64,000 bases of DNA from a bacterium (GTDB taxonomy: Bacteria; Myxococcota_A; Bradymonadia; Bradymonadales; Bradymonadaceae): NCBI GenBank assembly GCA_030427705.1, contig JAUIBR010000014.1, forward strand, positions 1-64,000, read 5' to 3'. Of the stretch, positions 34,469 through 43,185 are shown piece after piece. Position numbers and translations under genes: made by a program. The stretch's first letter is position 1. Each line of letters starts with the position of its first letter. Below the pieces are notes generated by a model. The model worked only from the letters and a program-made list of their open reading frames with translations. It searched no databases and was not told where the DNA came from.

Positions 34469-35008
34469 ATGCTACCACGCCCCACAATTGAAGCGTTTGA
34501 CCACTGGCTAACGGAACGTTCCCTCCAACTTGAAGCCGTTGTAGTAGGCGGTTCAGCGCTCGCCCTACTTGGCGTCACGGACCGCCAAACCCGCGACTTC
34601 GACATCCTAGATCCCGAGTTGCCTGAGAGTATTGTCTTGGCGTCTCGAGAGTTTGCTGCGCATCTACGTGACGAGGGCACCGAACTCGGTGACGACTGGC
34701 TAAACAACGGCCCCATGCAACTCGCCGACGTTCTGCCGGAAGGATGGCGCGAGCGGCTACAACATGCATTCACGGGCACGTCGCTCTCGCTTTCGACCCT
34801 GGGTCGAACAGACCTGTTGATGACCAAACTGTTTGCACTGTGTGACCGCGGCACTGATCTGGCTGATTGTATTGCGCTAGCGCCCTCCGCGACTGAGCTT
34901 GAAGAAATTGAACCATGGCTTTCAGAGCAGGACGCCCACCCGCAATGGCCTGACCATGTGCATGCGACACTTGCGGACCTGAAAGAGAGGCTCAGTCATG
35001 GCGTTTAA
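34469..35008 (+). CDS. MNT-fold nucleotidyltransferase, cassette 3 (DUF6036-like)
   Basis: 179 residues. Signature VVVGGSALALLGV followed by TRDFDILDP (GGS then DxD). The C-terminal helical part has GRTDLLMTKLFALCDRGTDLAD, typical for DUF6036 proteins. In this cassette the nucleotidyltransferase is the first gene and overlaps the partner by 11 bases, the reverse of cassettes 1, 2, 4 and 5. Confidence 0.7.
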   Translation: MLPRPTIEAFDHWLTERSLQLEAVVVGGSALALLGVTDRQTRDFDILDPELPESIVLASREFAAHLRDEGTELGDDWLNNGPMQLADVLPEGWRERLQHAFTGTSLSLSTLGRTDLLMTKLFALCDRGTDLADCIALAPSATELEEIEPWLSEQDAHPQWPDHVHATLADLKERLSHGV

Positions 35009-35672
35009 TCGAGCCACAGCGCTGAGCGAGCCGCCGGACGAAGATACATTAACTCGCGACATGGTCGGGATTGGCATGAACTTCGCCACGGAAGCAAACC
35101 AATCGCCACCGATCGAGGAGACGTTGGTGCATGCATCCGCATTGGGGATGGATGGACATGACCTACGTGTGCTGGCCGTGCTTACCACCTGGACTGAAGT
35201 CCACCATCGATACATCAACGCTGACCGACTCATACGGTGCGTGGCTGAGCACCCCTCTGACCGAGTACATACGTATTGGGCCGCCATGGCGTCCTGGCTG
35301 TCGAAGGACCGGCGCTTTGCAAGGCTGAACATGCAGCAGGACGCAATCGACCTCCTCCCGGTTGGCAACGATTTTCAGATTTCGCGGCGAGGCGAGGACG
35401 AGAGATTTGTGGATTCTCCCCTTCGAGTGCCGGCGGGAACGCTTCGTGATCGAGAAGCAGATGCGGTGTCGCCTGAGGCTCTCGTAAAACGACATGCAGG
35501 CTATCGAAACCGCGTCCTCATGGGACCAACCTGGCGAGCCGACGTTTGGACGGTGCTAGAAGAAGACCCCGAGTTAAGTGTAGCTGAGGCCGCGCGTCGA
35601 GCGAGTTGCTCATTCGCGACGGCATGGCAAGTGGTTCAAGACTTCCGACTTCTGCACGCTGCATCGGAATAA
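34998..35672 (+). CDS. Partner protein with C-terminal HTH, cassette 3
   Basis: 224 residues with no recognised full-length domain. The last 45 residues look like a winged or plain helix-turn-helix (ELSVAEAARRASCSFATAWQ, VVQDFRLL). The middle contains TWTEVHHRYINADRLIRCV, as in other uncharacterised partners of DUF6036 proteins. It overlaps the nucleotidyltransferase gene by 11 bases. The likely role is a DNA-binding partner or antitoxin. Confidence 0.6.
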   Translation: MAFNRATALSEPPDEDTLTRDMVGIGMNFATEANQSPPIEETLVHASALGMDGHDLRVLAVLTTWTEVHHRYINADRLIRCVAEHPSDRVHTYWAAMASWLSKDRRFARLNMQQDAIDLLPVGNDFQISRRGEDERFVDSPLRVPAGTLRDREADAVSPEALVKRHAGYRNRVLMGPTWRADVWTVLEEDPELSVAEAARRASCSFATAWQVVQDFRLLHAASE

Positions 35673-35689
35673 TCTAGTCTAGGAGCTCT

Positions 35690-36268
35690 CTAGTGAATCG
35701 CCTCTAACTCATTCACCAAGGTGACCAGGTCGCGACCTCGGTTTGTCGACCGCTCCATGATGCACCCCGCGATCCACCTGGCTCTTTCAAAGTCCTGGCC
35801 ATGCGCAACATCACGAAGGTTGCGAATATCTATCTGGTCTTGGGGACGGTCGTCGGCTGCGGACAAGAGTTTGAGCACAATCAAGTCACCGATCGAAGCC
35901 ACAGGAAGCGCCAACCCAGGGACAATTTCGATCTCTTCGGCGTTTGCCACAATTTCGGGCTCCACGCCCGAAGACCCAAACAAAATGTCGGTAACAGCGA
36001 AGTCGCCAAGCTGCAATCGAGCTGTGGCAAGCCGACCGGATCGCGTTTGCTCAATTATAGATTGGGTCTGATATCCACGTGAAACCAGCTGATAGATGAC
36101 GCTCTCGGCTTCATCATCGCTGGCAACCGAAACGGCGAGGTCCACGTCAGCGGTGAACCGCGGCTCGGAGTGCACGGAAACCGCCATGCCGCCAATCACC
36201 GCATAGGCAATCTCAAGCTCTTCTAGATGCCTGGCGAGCACGCGCAGCGATTCCACGATGTCATTCAT
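35690..36268 (-). CDS. MNT-fold nucleotidyltransferase, cassette 4 (AbiEii-like)
   Basis: About 192 residues from the ATG that overlaps the partner's stop (AAATGA); a TTG four codons upstream is possible. Signature YAVIGGMAVSVHSEPRF followed by TADVDLAVSV (GG then DVD). The C-terminal part has SIGDLIVLKLLSAADDRPQD and a DLVTLVNEL end. In AbiE and MenAT systems such proteins are toxins that modify tRNA. Confidence 0.75.
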   Translation of the reverse strand: MNDIVESLRVLARHLEELEIAYAVIGGMAVSVHSEPRFTADVDLAVSVASDDEAESVIYQLVSRGYQTQSIIEQTRSGRLATARLQLGDFAVTDILFGSSGVEPEIVANAEEIEIVPGLALPVASIGDLIVLKLLSAADDRPQDQIDIRNLRDVAHGQDFERARWIAGCIMERSTNRGRDLVTLVNELEAIH

Positions 36269-36483
36269 TTGCGAGGCCAATCGACGCGACGGAATCCCTC
36301 TGGAACGGAATCACGATTGAACAACCATTTGCGGAGCATGTCGTCGAGTTCTATTTCGGTTGCCTCGGGGTGCCGACGCTTGAATTGAGTCCGCTTCATT
36401 TGCAATCCGAGTTCCTGCAGTTTCACTGCAGCTAGAAACTTCTGGGCGGGCGTCAGCTCGGTTGTTTGGTCGGTCTCGCGCAT
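36265..36483 (-). CDS. Small partner protein, cassette 4
   Basis: 72 residues from the ATG at 36483 (MRETDQTTELTPAQKFLAAV). Helical and charged, with RRHPEATEIELDDMLRKWLF, a pattern also seen in small genes preceding MNT-fold nucleotidyltransferases. It overlaps the nucleotidyltransferase by four bases. No ribosome binding site is visible, so it may be leaderless. Candidate antitoxin. Confidence 0.6.
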   Translation of the reverse strand: MRETDQTTELTPAQKFLAAVKLQELGLQMKRTQFKRRHPEATEIELDDMLRKWLFNRDSVPEGFRRVDWPRK

Positions 36484-36608
36484 TGTTAAAGTGTATGGTG
36501 AAGCGGGAAGTTTGTCGAAACCCAAGAGGGCCACAGGCCCCTGATTGCAGCCAAACTAACTTAGCTAAAACACGCGATCGGCGCAGCACGATGTGTTATT
36601 CTCCAAGT

Positions 36609-37547
36609 ATGCAAACGAAACAGCTCGCCATGTTGCTTTTGGGAGCAGGACTCCTAGCCTTGCCGTCGTGTGAAAGCACCAGCCAGGCCAGCGAGAGTTC
36701 CAGCGTCGGGACGCGCATCTTCAAAACGATACGGACTGGGGGAGAAAGAGAACATCTCCCTGATGATGGTGTCGCCCGCAGCGGGTCGTTGTCGCTTGTC
36801 AGTTACAATATTGCGGGCCTGCCCTGGGTTGTGTCGTCTTCGGACCCCATTACCAACACACCGCTCATGGGGCAGCATTTAAATCAGTTCGATATCGCCT
36901 TGTTGCAAGAGGACTTCTACTACCACGAGGACCTAATCCCGGGTGTTCAACACGAATATCGCACAGAGCCGCATGACACCGATCCGAGCATCTTTGACAT
37001 GCATGACGGGTTGAACCGCTTTTCCAAGTTCAAGATTCACGGGCATAGCCGTCATACGTGGACGAACTGCGCTGGCTACATCACTGACAGCTGCGACTGC
37101 CTTGCGAAGAAGGGGTTTACGTCTGCGATGATGCGCATCGGCGAATCGACCGATGTACGTGTGTACAACGTGCATTTTGACGCGGGCGAGAGCGATACGG
37201 ACGCTGAAGCTCGTAGGCTGCAATTCCGACAACTCGCTGACCATATTCACGAACATGCCGCGGATGAGGCGATTATCATTGGCGGTGACGTAAATCTGGT
37301 CGACTTCATCGACGCAGATAAGGCGAGCTTTGAAGCGTTTTTGGATGAAACGGGCTTGGTGGACACCTGCCGCGAGACACAGTGCACAGACGAGATGTTC
37401 GACAAGGTGCTCTACCGCTCGTCCCGGAACCTGACGTTTGAGCTCAGGTCACGCGAGTTACTGACGTTCTTAGACAGTGATCAGGAAGAGCTTTCGGACC
37501 ATAAACCAGTTGGGGTGGTTCTAGGCTGGGCCAAACGCGGCATCTAA
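36609..37547 (+). CDS. Endonuclease/exonuclease/phosphatase-family lipoprotein
   Basis: 312 residues from the ATG at 36609; lipobox LLALPSC. The DNase I-like fold is shown by LVSYNIAGLP, FDIALLQEDFYY, RVYNVHFDAGES, IIIGGDVNLVDFI and EELSDHKPVGVVL. Such proteins hydrolyse phosphodiester bonds in nucleic acids or phospholipids (sphingomyelinase-like). Being lipid-anchored, it would act at the envelope. A SCDCLAKKG loop with extra cysteines is inserted. Single gene. Confidence 0.85.
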   Translation: MQTKQLAMLLLGAGLLALPSCESTSQASESSSVGTRIFKTIRTGGEREHLPDDGVARSGSLSLVSYNIAGLPWVVSSSDPITNTPLMGQHLNQFDIALLQEDFYYHEDLIPGVQHEYRTEPHDTDPSIFDMHDGLNRFSKFKIHGHSRHTWTNCAGYITDSCDCLAKKGFTSAMMRIGESTDVRVYNVHFDAGESDTDAEARRLQFRQLADHIHEHAADEAIIIGGDVNLVDFIDADKASFEAFLDETGLVDTCRETQCTDEMFDKVLYRSSRNLTFELRSRELLTFLDSDQEELSDHKPVGVVLGWAKRGI

Positions 37548-37623
37548 GCCCGTATCCCCAAATCACGAACTGATTTATTGGGAAGATCCCTGTGAATGTC
37601 CGGGGGAAACATGAATCTGGTAC

Positions 37624-38073
37624 CTACTCTGACTCAACCAGTAAGGTTACGAAGTCATTCAAATAGGTTGTGAAGTTTGGAGCGAATGTCTCTACATGGA
37701 GCCTGGGCAATTCGATCCCCATGACGGGCACCGTACCGTTCCCTGAAGCTGTATCCAGGCAGTAAAAAAACTCGTCATCTTCGGTTTCCAATACGACATA
37801 GCGAGCCGGCAGACCATACTCTGCGCGCGCCCGCATCGTTTCACTAAACACCAAGCCACCACTGGGGTCTTCGATCGGGTGAACAACTCCATTTATGCAG
37901 GAATCCCCGAACATCACGCCACCCACCAAGGTCAGGAACTCCACAAAATCAGCGGGCAACTGCACCTCGAGCCGAGATTCCACTTCACGAACCAAGTCAA
38001 ATGGAGCTGGACCAAGTGTATCGACCTCGACGTTGCTTTGGAGTCGGTTTGTGAGTTCTTTGATCGTGTTCAT
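37624..38073 (-). CDS. SMI1/KNR4-family protein
   Basis: 149 residues. The SMI1/KNR4 signature is visible as a helix with EVESRLEVQLPADFVEFLTLVGG (ending in the typical hydrophobic-GG), then PIEDPSGG, and a C-terminal SFxxxL-like helix (TTYLNDFVTLL). Many members are immunity proteins against polymorphic toxins. None of the neighbours is an obvious toxin of that class. It starts one base after the cassette 5 nucleotidyltransferase stop. Confidence 0.85.
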   Translation of the reverse strand: MNTIKELTNRLQSNVEVDTLGPAPFDLVREVESRLEVQLPADFVEFLTLVGGVMFGDSCINGVVHPIEDPSGGLVFSETMRARAEYGLPARYVVLETEDDEFFYCLDTASGNGTVPVMGIELPRLHVETFAPNFTTYLNDFVTLLVESE

Positions 38074-38526
38074 TCACTTGTCTGACAGAAAAGCCTCAAG
38101 GGTATCAACATCCAGCAAATCCTTTGGACGTCCGGTCGCACGCTTGTTGTCGATCAGTTCTTTTGTACCGATCACGAATGCCTCTATCTCGCCAAACATA
38201 GCCGTATCTCGATTTTGCCAGGCAACCTCAAACTCAACCCCGGAAATCTGTGTCAAAACATCGATGCGTCGGGGCGGCAATCCCATCTGGAAAACCACAT
38301 CTGGCTGGCTCAGGTCCTCTACCGTCAGATGCTGAAGTGGTGCACCAAAGGCTTCGAGTGCGGTCCAAACCTTCGCAGCATTCTCTTCGGTTGGCTCCAC
38401 CCAAACGTCTATGTCTCCTGTCGCGCGCGGCACGCCATGGGCGGCCATTGCGTACGCACCGACAACCAGAAACTTAGCGCGGGCCGCGGATAACTCGCGC
38501 AACAGATCTTGAAAGTCCTGGTTCAT
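38074..38526 (-). CDS. MNT-fold nucleotidyltransferase, cassette 5
   Basis: 150 residues. Signature FLVVGAYAMAAHGVPRA followed by TGDIDVWVEP (G..., DID). It ends in KRATGRPKDLLDVDTLEAFL, typical of small DUF6036-like/AbiEii-related proteins. The start overlaps the 71-residue partner gene by 53 bases, the longest overlap of the five cassettes. Confidence 0.75.
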   Translation of the reverse strand: MNQDFQDLLRELSAARAKFLVVGAYAMAAHGVPRATGDIDVWVEPTEENAAKVWTALEAFGAPLQHLTVEDLSQPDVVFQMGLPPRRIDVLTQISGVEFEVAWQNRDTAMFGEIEAFVIGTKELIDNKRATGRPKDLLDVDTLEAFLSDK

Positions 38527-38689
38527 CTTCCTTGTCCGGGTTAGCTAGCTGCCAAGCCTCGAGTGAGAGCTCCCAAGCCAACGCGATTCGCTCATCGACG
38601 CTAAGTGACAGCCAATACCGGTCTACGGCTGGTTGTTCACTCAACTTTGAAACGCTGGATTGCCAGTTCTTTCGGTCGGATGCTGCCAT
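38474..38689 (-). CDS. Small partner protein, cassette 5
   Basis: 71 residues, helical and acidic-basic (SLSVDERIALAWELSLEAWQ). The pattern 'ERIALAWELSLEAW' is often seen in small proteins preceding nucleotidyltransferase antitoxin or toxin genes. No strong ribosome binding site. The shared TTTGTCGAAG element lies a few bases upstream at 38698-38734. Candidate antitoxin. Confidence 0.6.
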   Translation of the reverse strand: MAASDRKNWQSSVSKLSEQPAVDRYWLSLSVDERIALAWELSLEAWQLANPDKEDEPGLSRSVARVIRGPR

Positions 38690-38697
38690 GGTTGCAT

Positions 38698-38734
38698 TGT
38701 ACGGCGCACGGCGAGATTTGTCGAAGACAAGCCT
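38698..38734. repeat. Short shared element, copy near 38.7 kb
   Basis: CGGCGAGATTTGTCGAAG followed by ACAAGCCTT, matching 34373-34406 at most positions. It lies directly upstream of cassette 5. Confidence 0.7.
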
Positions 38735-38771
38735 TAACCGCCTTCCCCAATCTTACTGTCTTGCTAAGAAG

Positions 38772-38845
<74 letters not shown>

Positions 38846-39003
38846 GTACAGCGAATCATCTACCCTAGACTGACGCTCAGGGCAACACGACGCGACTGCA
38901 TGAACGGTGATGGCGCGGGAATCCATTCCTCACGGTGTGTTTTCAGTTCCGGCCGGATTCAGGCTGAAGTAGTAATTGACGCTCACTTTACATCGAGGCG
39001 GAC

Positions 39004-39519
39004 ATGAATCGGGACGAATTCGAAGAAGCGGTGAACAAGAAGTTTGCGTTGAAAGACGGCTGGTACGAGCGGGATGACTATGTCCTGACGACGTCGGGGA
39101 AGGCCTACGAGATGGCCTATGACGAGGGCGAAGACGGACTCGAAAATCCCCATCTCGAGGAGCTCTCGGCCGAGGATTCAGCAGAATACGGCCAAGGCAT
39201 CGATGGGTTGGAAGACATCCCAGTCGCGGACCCAGACGCGTACTTCCACGCGAAAGCGATCATGACCGCCAATGGTGAGGAGTACGTCCACATCGATGAG
39301 CCGGGAAAGTGGTTCGACCACGTGTTCATCAACTTCCATGACGAAGGCCTCTACAGCATCGACACGATTGATGACGACATGGACTGGCTTCCAGATCTGG
39401 AATCGCGGGAAGCCCGCATTGAAGACGCACCGTTCTTCCAGAATCCTGTCGCCAAGACCCTGAAAGAGTTCTTTGACATGTTGGTGGAAGTGCCCTCAGA
39501 TGAATTCTGGGGCGACTGA
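39004..39519 (+). CDS. Acidic protein of unknown function
   Basis: 171 residues, very acidic (DEGEDGLENPHLEELSAEDS, DTIDDDMDWLPDLESREARI). No signal peptide or known domain. The Trp/Phe-rich ends (DGWYERDDYVLTT, SDEFWGD) could form a small SUKH- or DUF-type fold, but I cannot assign one. Convergent with the HTH gene; the stop codons abut. Confidence 0.65.
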   Translation: MNRDEFEEAVNKKFALKDGWYERDDYVLTTSGKAYEMAYDEGEDGLENPHLEELSAEDSAEYGQGIDGLEDIPVADPDAYFHAKAIMTANGEEYVHIDEPGKWFDHVFINFHDEGLYSIDTIDDDMDWLPDLESREARIEDAPFFQNPVAKTLKEFFDMLVEVPSDEFWGD

Positions 39520-40179
39520 TTACTTCAGAAGCTTCTTCAAGCCGGCCACGCCAACGCGCTTGGCTTCAACAGACTTAAGGATGCGGGGCTTTTTGACCTT
39601 CGAGGCATCGTAGGTCTTGGCTTTCTCGTTCTTGTCGTCTACGCCAAGGATGTGGACCTTGCCGCCAGCGAAGCCGAGGCCCTGAACGTGGATCGTGTGG
39701 GTCTTCTTGCCGACGTCGAAGCGCAGGCCTTGGTTGGTGCGGAAGGCTTCTTCGAGGGTTCCAAGGAGGCCGTCGTCGGACAGCTGGCCGCCGCCCTTCT
39801 TGACGATGACGCGCTTGAGGAACTCGTCGAGCTCTTTGACGCGGTCTTCTGGCAGCGCATCCGTGACCTTCTTGGTGATCGCTTTGCCACTCGCCGTAGG
39901 CGAACCAACGGCTTCCGCGACTTTGAGCGTCAGGTAGAGGCCGGCAGCTTCGTCACCCGAGAAAGTGATCGCTGGCATGGTCGCCAGGGGATCGACGCGA
40001 AGCCCGCCACCGCGGCCAGGTTCGCCTTGAATCGGAACTCCGGAGTAGCGCAGCGCGGCCAAGTCACGGTGCAATGTACGCAAAGACACGTTAAACGCTG
40101 CTGCGGCTTCCTCAGCCGTTGCGCTTTTGTTCTCTCGTAACCATGCCAAAATCTGCTGTCGCCGCGCGTGTGTGCTCAT
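39520..40179 (-). CDS. DeoR/YafY-type HTH regulator
   Basis: 219 residues from the ATG at 40179 (AGAGGG upstream). The N-terminal HTH_11 domain reads RQQILAWLRENKSATAEEAA and VSLRTLHRDLAALRYSGVPI, followed by the Gly-rich wing GEPGRGGGLRVDP as in YafY-family regulators. The C-terminal part is short, and its WYL-like segment (KTHTIHVQGLGFAGGKVHIL) has diverged. Single gene; ligand unknown. Confidence 0.8.
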   Translation of the reverse strand: MSTHARRQQILAWLRENKSATAEEAAAAFNVSLRTLHRDLAALRYSGVPIQGEPGRGGGLRVDPLATMPAITFSGDEAAGLYLTLKVAEAVGSPTASGKAITKKVTDALPEDRVKELDEFLKRVIVKKGGGQLSDDGLLGTLEEAFRTNQGLRFDVGKKTHTIHVQGLGFAGGKVHILGVDDKNEKAKTYDASKVKKPRILKSVEAKRVGVAGLKKLLK

Positions 40180-40267
40180 CTTTTGTCCCTCTTGAAAAAA
40201 GCCTGTCAATTTCTGTCATACTCACTGCGCGAGTTCAAGATTTTTTGAGTTTTCCGCGCTATTGGCG

Positions 40268-41482
40268 CTAGTTTGCGGGGACAGCTGCCAGCTCGATTGG
40301 GAGTTTCACGTAGGCCTCAACCCGCCCAGGCTTCTGGAATTTCATGCCTTGAAGGCCGCGCCGAATGCACTCGCGAAGGTTATTGCTGGTTAAGCTGTCA
40401 TAGATCGACAGGTCTTTAACGCTGCCATCCAAGGCGATTGTCCAAGACAGGTTAAGTTTGCCGTGTTCGCGGCCTCCTTTCAGCAATTGCGCGTCGTGAC
40501 AGGACTGCACGTCGTACATGCCCTTCTTGATCACTTCGACGATCGGATCAGCAGCGTGATTTCCACGGATCTGTAGGCGATCGATATCGGCGGTGACAAC
40601 CGATTGGTATTTGCCCGATTGGCCCGTGGCCATGATGCGAGCGGCCGCATCTGGCGCATCTTGCCGGCAGAACAAGTAGTCAGACACGTTCCGGCGCAGC
40701 CGCTTGGGATTATCAGGGTCGAACACAGACCGCGGCGCATGGCGATATCGAACCATGCTGTTGGCCCCATCAATCGCGTAACAATCGGCAGAGCCATCCT
40801 CGCGAATCACCCATGCATCCACTGACGGCGGCGATGCTCGATGGACACGAACGCCAACCGGGAATGACCCGGCCTTGATGGCATTGAGCGCGACCTCGTC
40901 ACGCGCACAACCGCGGCAGGACAGGTCGACCTTTCCAGCGGATTCGACACCCGCCGTTGCCGCCTCAACCTCTTCCTTCGTCATCATCTTGGGCTTGTTT
41001 TCGAGCGCCGAACGAATCTTGTCGCAGTTGCTGGCACTGGCGAAGTCGACCTTTAGTGCGGGGCCAAAGAGGTCTCCCGGTTCGTAGTCGTGCCGCTTCA
41101 CATCGAGCAATTCCGGGCCGCGGGGCCGCACGGCCCAGCACACGCCGGAGCCATCCGGTCGGATGAACCAGCGGTCCTTGTTGAGGTCGCTTGCGCCGCG
41201 CACGGGTAGTGTGAATGCGGTGGTCTTGCCTTGGGTGAGGGCCAGCTGAAGTGCCCAGTTTGCTTCGCAGGATCTCGACTTCGCCTCGGGGCTCGCTTGC
41301 GCTCGGGGCTCGGCTTCGCTGGCGCTCGCCTCGGGGCTCGCTGACGCTCGGAAACACTCATCGAAGGACAGTTGGATGTCTGCGTCTTTTTGGACGGACT
41401 GCGCTTGGGATTCAGGGCCCGCCGGTTTGGAATCGCAACCAATGAGCATGATTGCAGCAGCTATGATGCGTAGGTGCTTCAT
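40268..41482 (-). CDS. AgmX/PglI C-terminal-domain lipoprotein with inserted repeat
   Basis: 404 residues, lipobox MLIGC. The last 90 residues (VIKKGMYDVQSCHDAQLLKG, then LNLSWTIALDGSVKDLSI and LRECIRRGLQGMKFQKP) match the TonB-like AgmX/PglI C-terminal domain of myxobacterial envelope proteins. Residues about 44-70 (ASASPEASASEAEPRAQASP) are encoded by a copy of the dispersed mosaic repeat (41271-41352) that kept the frame. That points to a tolerated insertion between the signal peptide and the folded part. Confidence 0.8.
   Translation of the reverse strand: MKHLRIIAAAIMLIGCDSKPAGPESQAQSVQKDADIQLSFDECFRASASPEASASEAEPRAQASPEAKSRSCEANWALQLALTQGKTTAFTLPVRGASDLNKDRWFIRPDGSGVCWAVRPRGPELLDVKRHDYEPGDLFGPALKVDFASASNCDKIRSALENKPKMMTKEEVEAATAGVESAGKVDLSCRGCARDEVALNAIKAGSFPVGVRVHRASPPSVDAWVIREDGSADCYAIDGANSMVRYRHAPRSVFDPDNPKRLRRNVSDYLFCRQDAPDAAARIMATGQSGKYQSVVTADIDRLQIRGNHAADPIVEVIKKGMYDVQSCHDAQLLKGGREHGKLNLSWTIALDGSVKDLSIYDSLTSNNLRECIRRGLQGMKFQKPGRVEAYVKLPIELAAVPAN
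41271..41352. repeat. Mosaic repeat C, inside a coding sequence
   Basis: TCGCCTCGGGGCTCG-type units in tandem, of the same family as the copies at 6.6, 10.5, 41.5, 43.0 and 48.8 kb. They lie in frame within the AgmX/PglI-domain lipoprotein gene. Confidence 0.8.
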
Positions 41483-41509
41483 GGGTGGAGCATACTTGAG
41501 AATGTCGCC

Positions 41510-41720
41510 GGGCTCACGCGGGTTCCTTCGGTCACAGCTCCCTGCGGTCGCGTTACAGCTCCCTGTGGTCGCGTTACAGCTCGCCCTGCGGGCCTCGCGT
41601 TTCAGCTCACTCCGTTCGCGTACGCTGACCAGAAGAACGCGAAGCTGAAACGCACCGCGCAGCTGGTGCTGTAACGCGAGGCCAGCCGAGCTGTGACGTG
41701 AGGCGAAGCCGAGCTGAAAC
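41510..41720. repeat. Mosaic repeat D in a divergent intergenic region
   Basis: Tandem CAGCTCCCTGCGGTCGCGTTA-like units (three in a row), then GAACGCGAAGCTGAAACGC and related reverse-oriented units. It fills most of the 304-bp gap between two divergent lipoprotein genes, so their promoters must lie close to the start codons or within the repeat. Confidence 0.85.
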
Positions 41721-41786
41721 CAGAGTCCGTCAGTGGCAATTCAGTCCCAAAAGTGCGAAAGTGCCCTGTTCATACGTGAGGAACCT

Positions 41787-42956
41787 ATGAAACTCCTAAT
41801 CTTGGCCGCCTTGTTGGCCCTATCTGCATGTTCGAGTGACTCGGAATCCAATACCGAGACATGTGCACCTGGTCTGATTCTGAATCCGATTAGCGGAGAA
41901 TGTGTGCCGCCTGGCAACGCAAACAACGAAAACAACGCGAACAACGCCAACAACGCCAACAACGTTAACAACGCGAACAACGCCAACAACGCCAACAATA
42001 CAAACAACACCAATAACCTGCAGCCGGACCTTGGCTCAGACATGAATGGTGTTGCGGACATGCCGGACGAAAAGGACATGGCGGCTGACATGCCGCCTCA
42101 AGGTCCGTTCCGTCGCTTCGTGGCGATTGGAGACGTAGGCACTGGTTCACCGACTCAAATCAAAGTCGGCCAATCAATCGGCACGGTCTGCAACGCGCTT
42201 GGCGGTTGTGACTTTGGTTTGTTGCTTGGTGATAATGTCTACGATTCGGGCGTCGATAGCGTGAACGATGCGCGCTTCACGAATTTCTTCGTCGTGCCTT
42301 ATGGCCACCTCTCTTTCCCGTTCTACGTCGTCCTGGGTAACCACGACCTTGGCGGAGATGGGCTGGGCCTCGACCTGGATTTCAACAAAGCAAACTACCA
42401 GATCGACTACAGCCAGCAGAACCAGCAGTGGAAGATGCCAGCACGGCACTATCAAGTTGATCAGGACGCCCTTTGGCTCGTGGGTCTGAACACGACCGAC
42501 GTGTTCTTCGACCAAGCCGACAATCAGAAGGCCGACGTTCTGAACTGGCTTAGCAATGCGCCAAACGATCGTTGGAAAATCGCATTCGGCCACCACCCGT
42601 ACATCAGCAATGGTCGCCACGGAAACGCTGGCGAATATGAAGGACTTCCGTTTGTGCCTATCGCAAACGGTCAGGCCGTCAAAGAGTTCATGGACGACAC
42701 CGTCTGCGGCAAGTTCGACATGTATATCTGCGGCCACGACCACAATCGGCAGGACCTTGTCGCGACATGCGGCACCGAGTTCATCGTGTCCGGTGCCGGC
42801 GCGAAGACGACCGACCTAGAAGGTCGTGGCAACACCGCACACTTCGAGCGTGATACCGAAGGCTTCCTGCTTATCGAAGCGACGCGCACCACGTTGAAGG
42901 TGCAGTTCTATGATGAGGATGGGGTACTGGAGCATACGCGAATGCTGACACGCTGA
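41787..42956 (+). CDS. Purple-acid-phosphatase-like metallophosphoesterase lipoprotein with NNA linker
   Basis: 389 residues from the ATG at 41787 (GAGGA). Lipobox ALSAC. A linker of NNA/NNT repeats (residues about 41-77) and an acidic DMPDEKDMAADMPP segment follow. The metallophosphoesterase domain has GDVGTG, LLLGDNVYDSG, VLGNHD, FGHHPYISNG and CGHDHNRQ, the five metal-ligand motifs in order, most like tartrate-resistant acid phosphatases. Surface- or periplasm-facing phosphomonoesterase or diesterase. The repeated-Asn linker is typical of lipoproteins in Bradymonadales and some Myxococcota. Confidence 0.88.
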   Translation: MKLLILAALLALSACSSDSESNTETCAPGLILNPISGECVPPGNANNENNANNANNANNVNNANNANNANNTNNTNNLQPDLGSDMNGVADMPDEKDMAADMPPQGPFRRFVAIGDVGTGSPTQIKVGQSIGTVCNALGGCDFGLLLGDNVYDSGVDSVNDARFTNFFVVPYGHLSFPFYVVLGNHDLGGDGLGLDLDFNKANYQIDYSQQNQQWKMPARHYQVDQDALWLVGLNTTDVFFDQADNQKADVLNWLSNAPNDRWKIAFGHHPYISNGRHGNAGEYEGLPFVPIANGQAVKEFMDDTVCGKFDMYICGHDHNRQDLVATCGTEFIVSGAGAKTTDLEGRGNTAHFERDTEGFLLIEATRTTLKVQFYDEDGVLEHTRMLTR

Positions 42957-43185
42957 TGGCTCCCGTTGGTCGCGTTGCAGCTCCCGTTGGTCGCGTTCCA
43001 GCTCCCTGCGGTCGCGTTGCAGCTCGCCCTTCGGGCTTTGCGTTACAGCTCCCTTCGGTCGCGTTTGCTCCCAAACAGAACGCGAAGCTGAGACGCATCG
43101 CGAAGCCGATGCTGAAACGGCCTGAGCCGCAGGCAAGGCCTGTAACGCGAAGCGAAGCGGAGCTGGAACGCGAGGCGGAGCCGAG
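42957..43185. repeat. Mosaic repeat E between convergent genes
   Basis: Starts on the base after the stop codon at 42954-42956 and ends on the base before the stop of the sulfite oxidase gene (43186). Three CTCCCGTTGGTCGCGTT-type units open it, and GAACGCGAGGCGGAGCCGAG closes it. Orientation flips in the middle. Confidence 0.9.
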
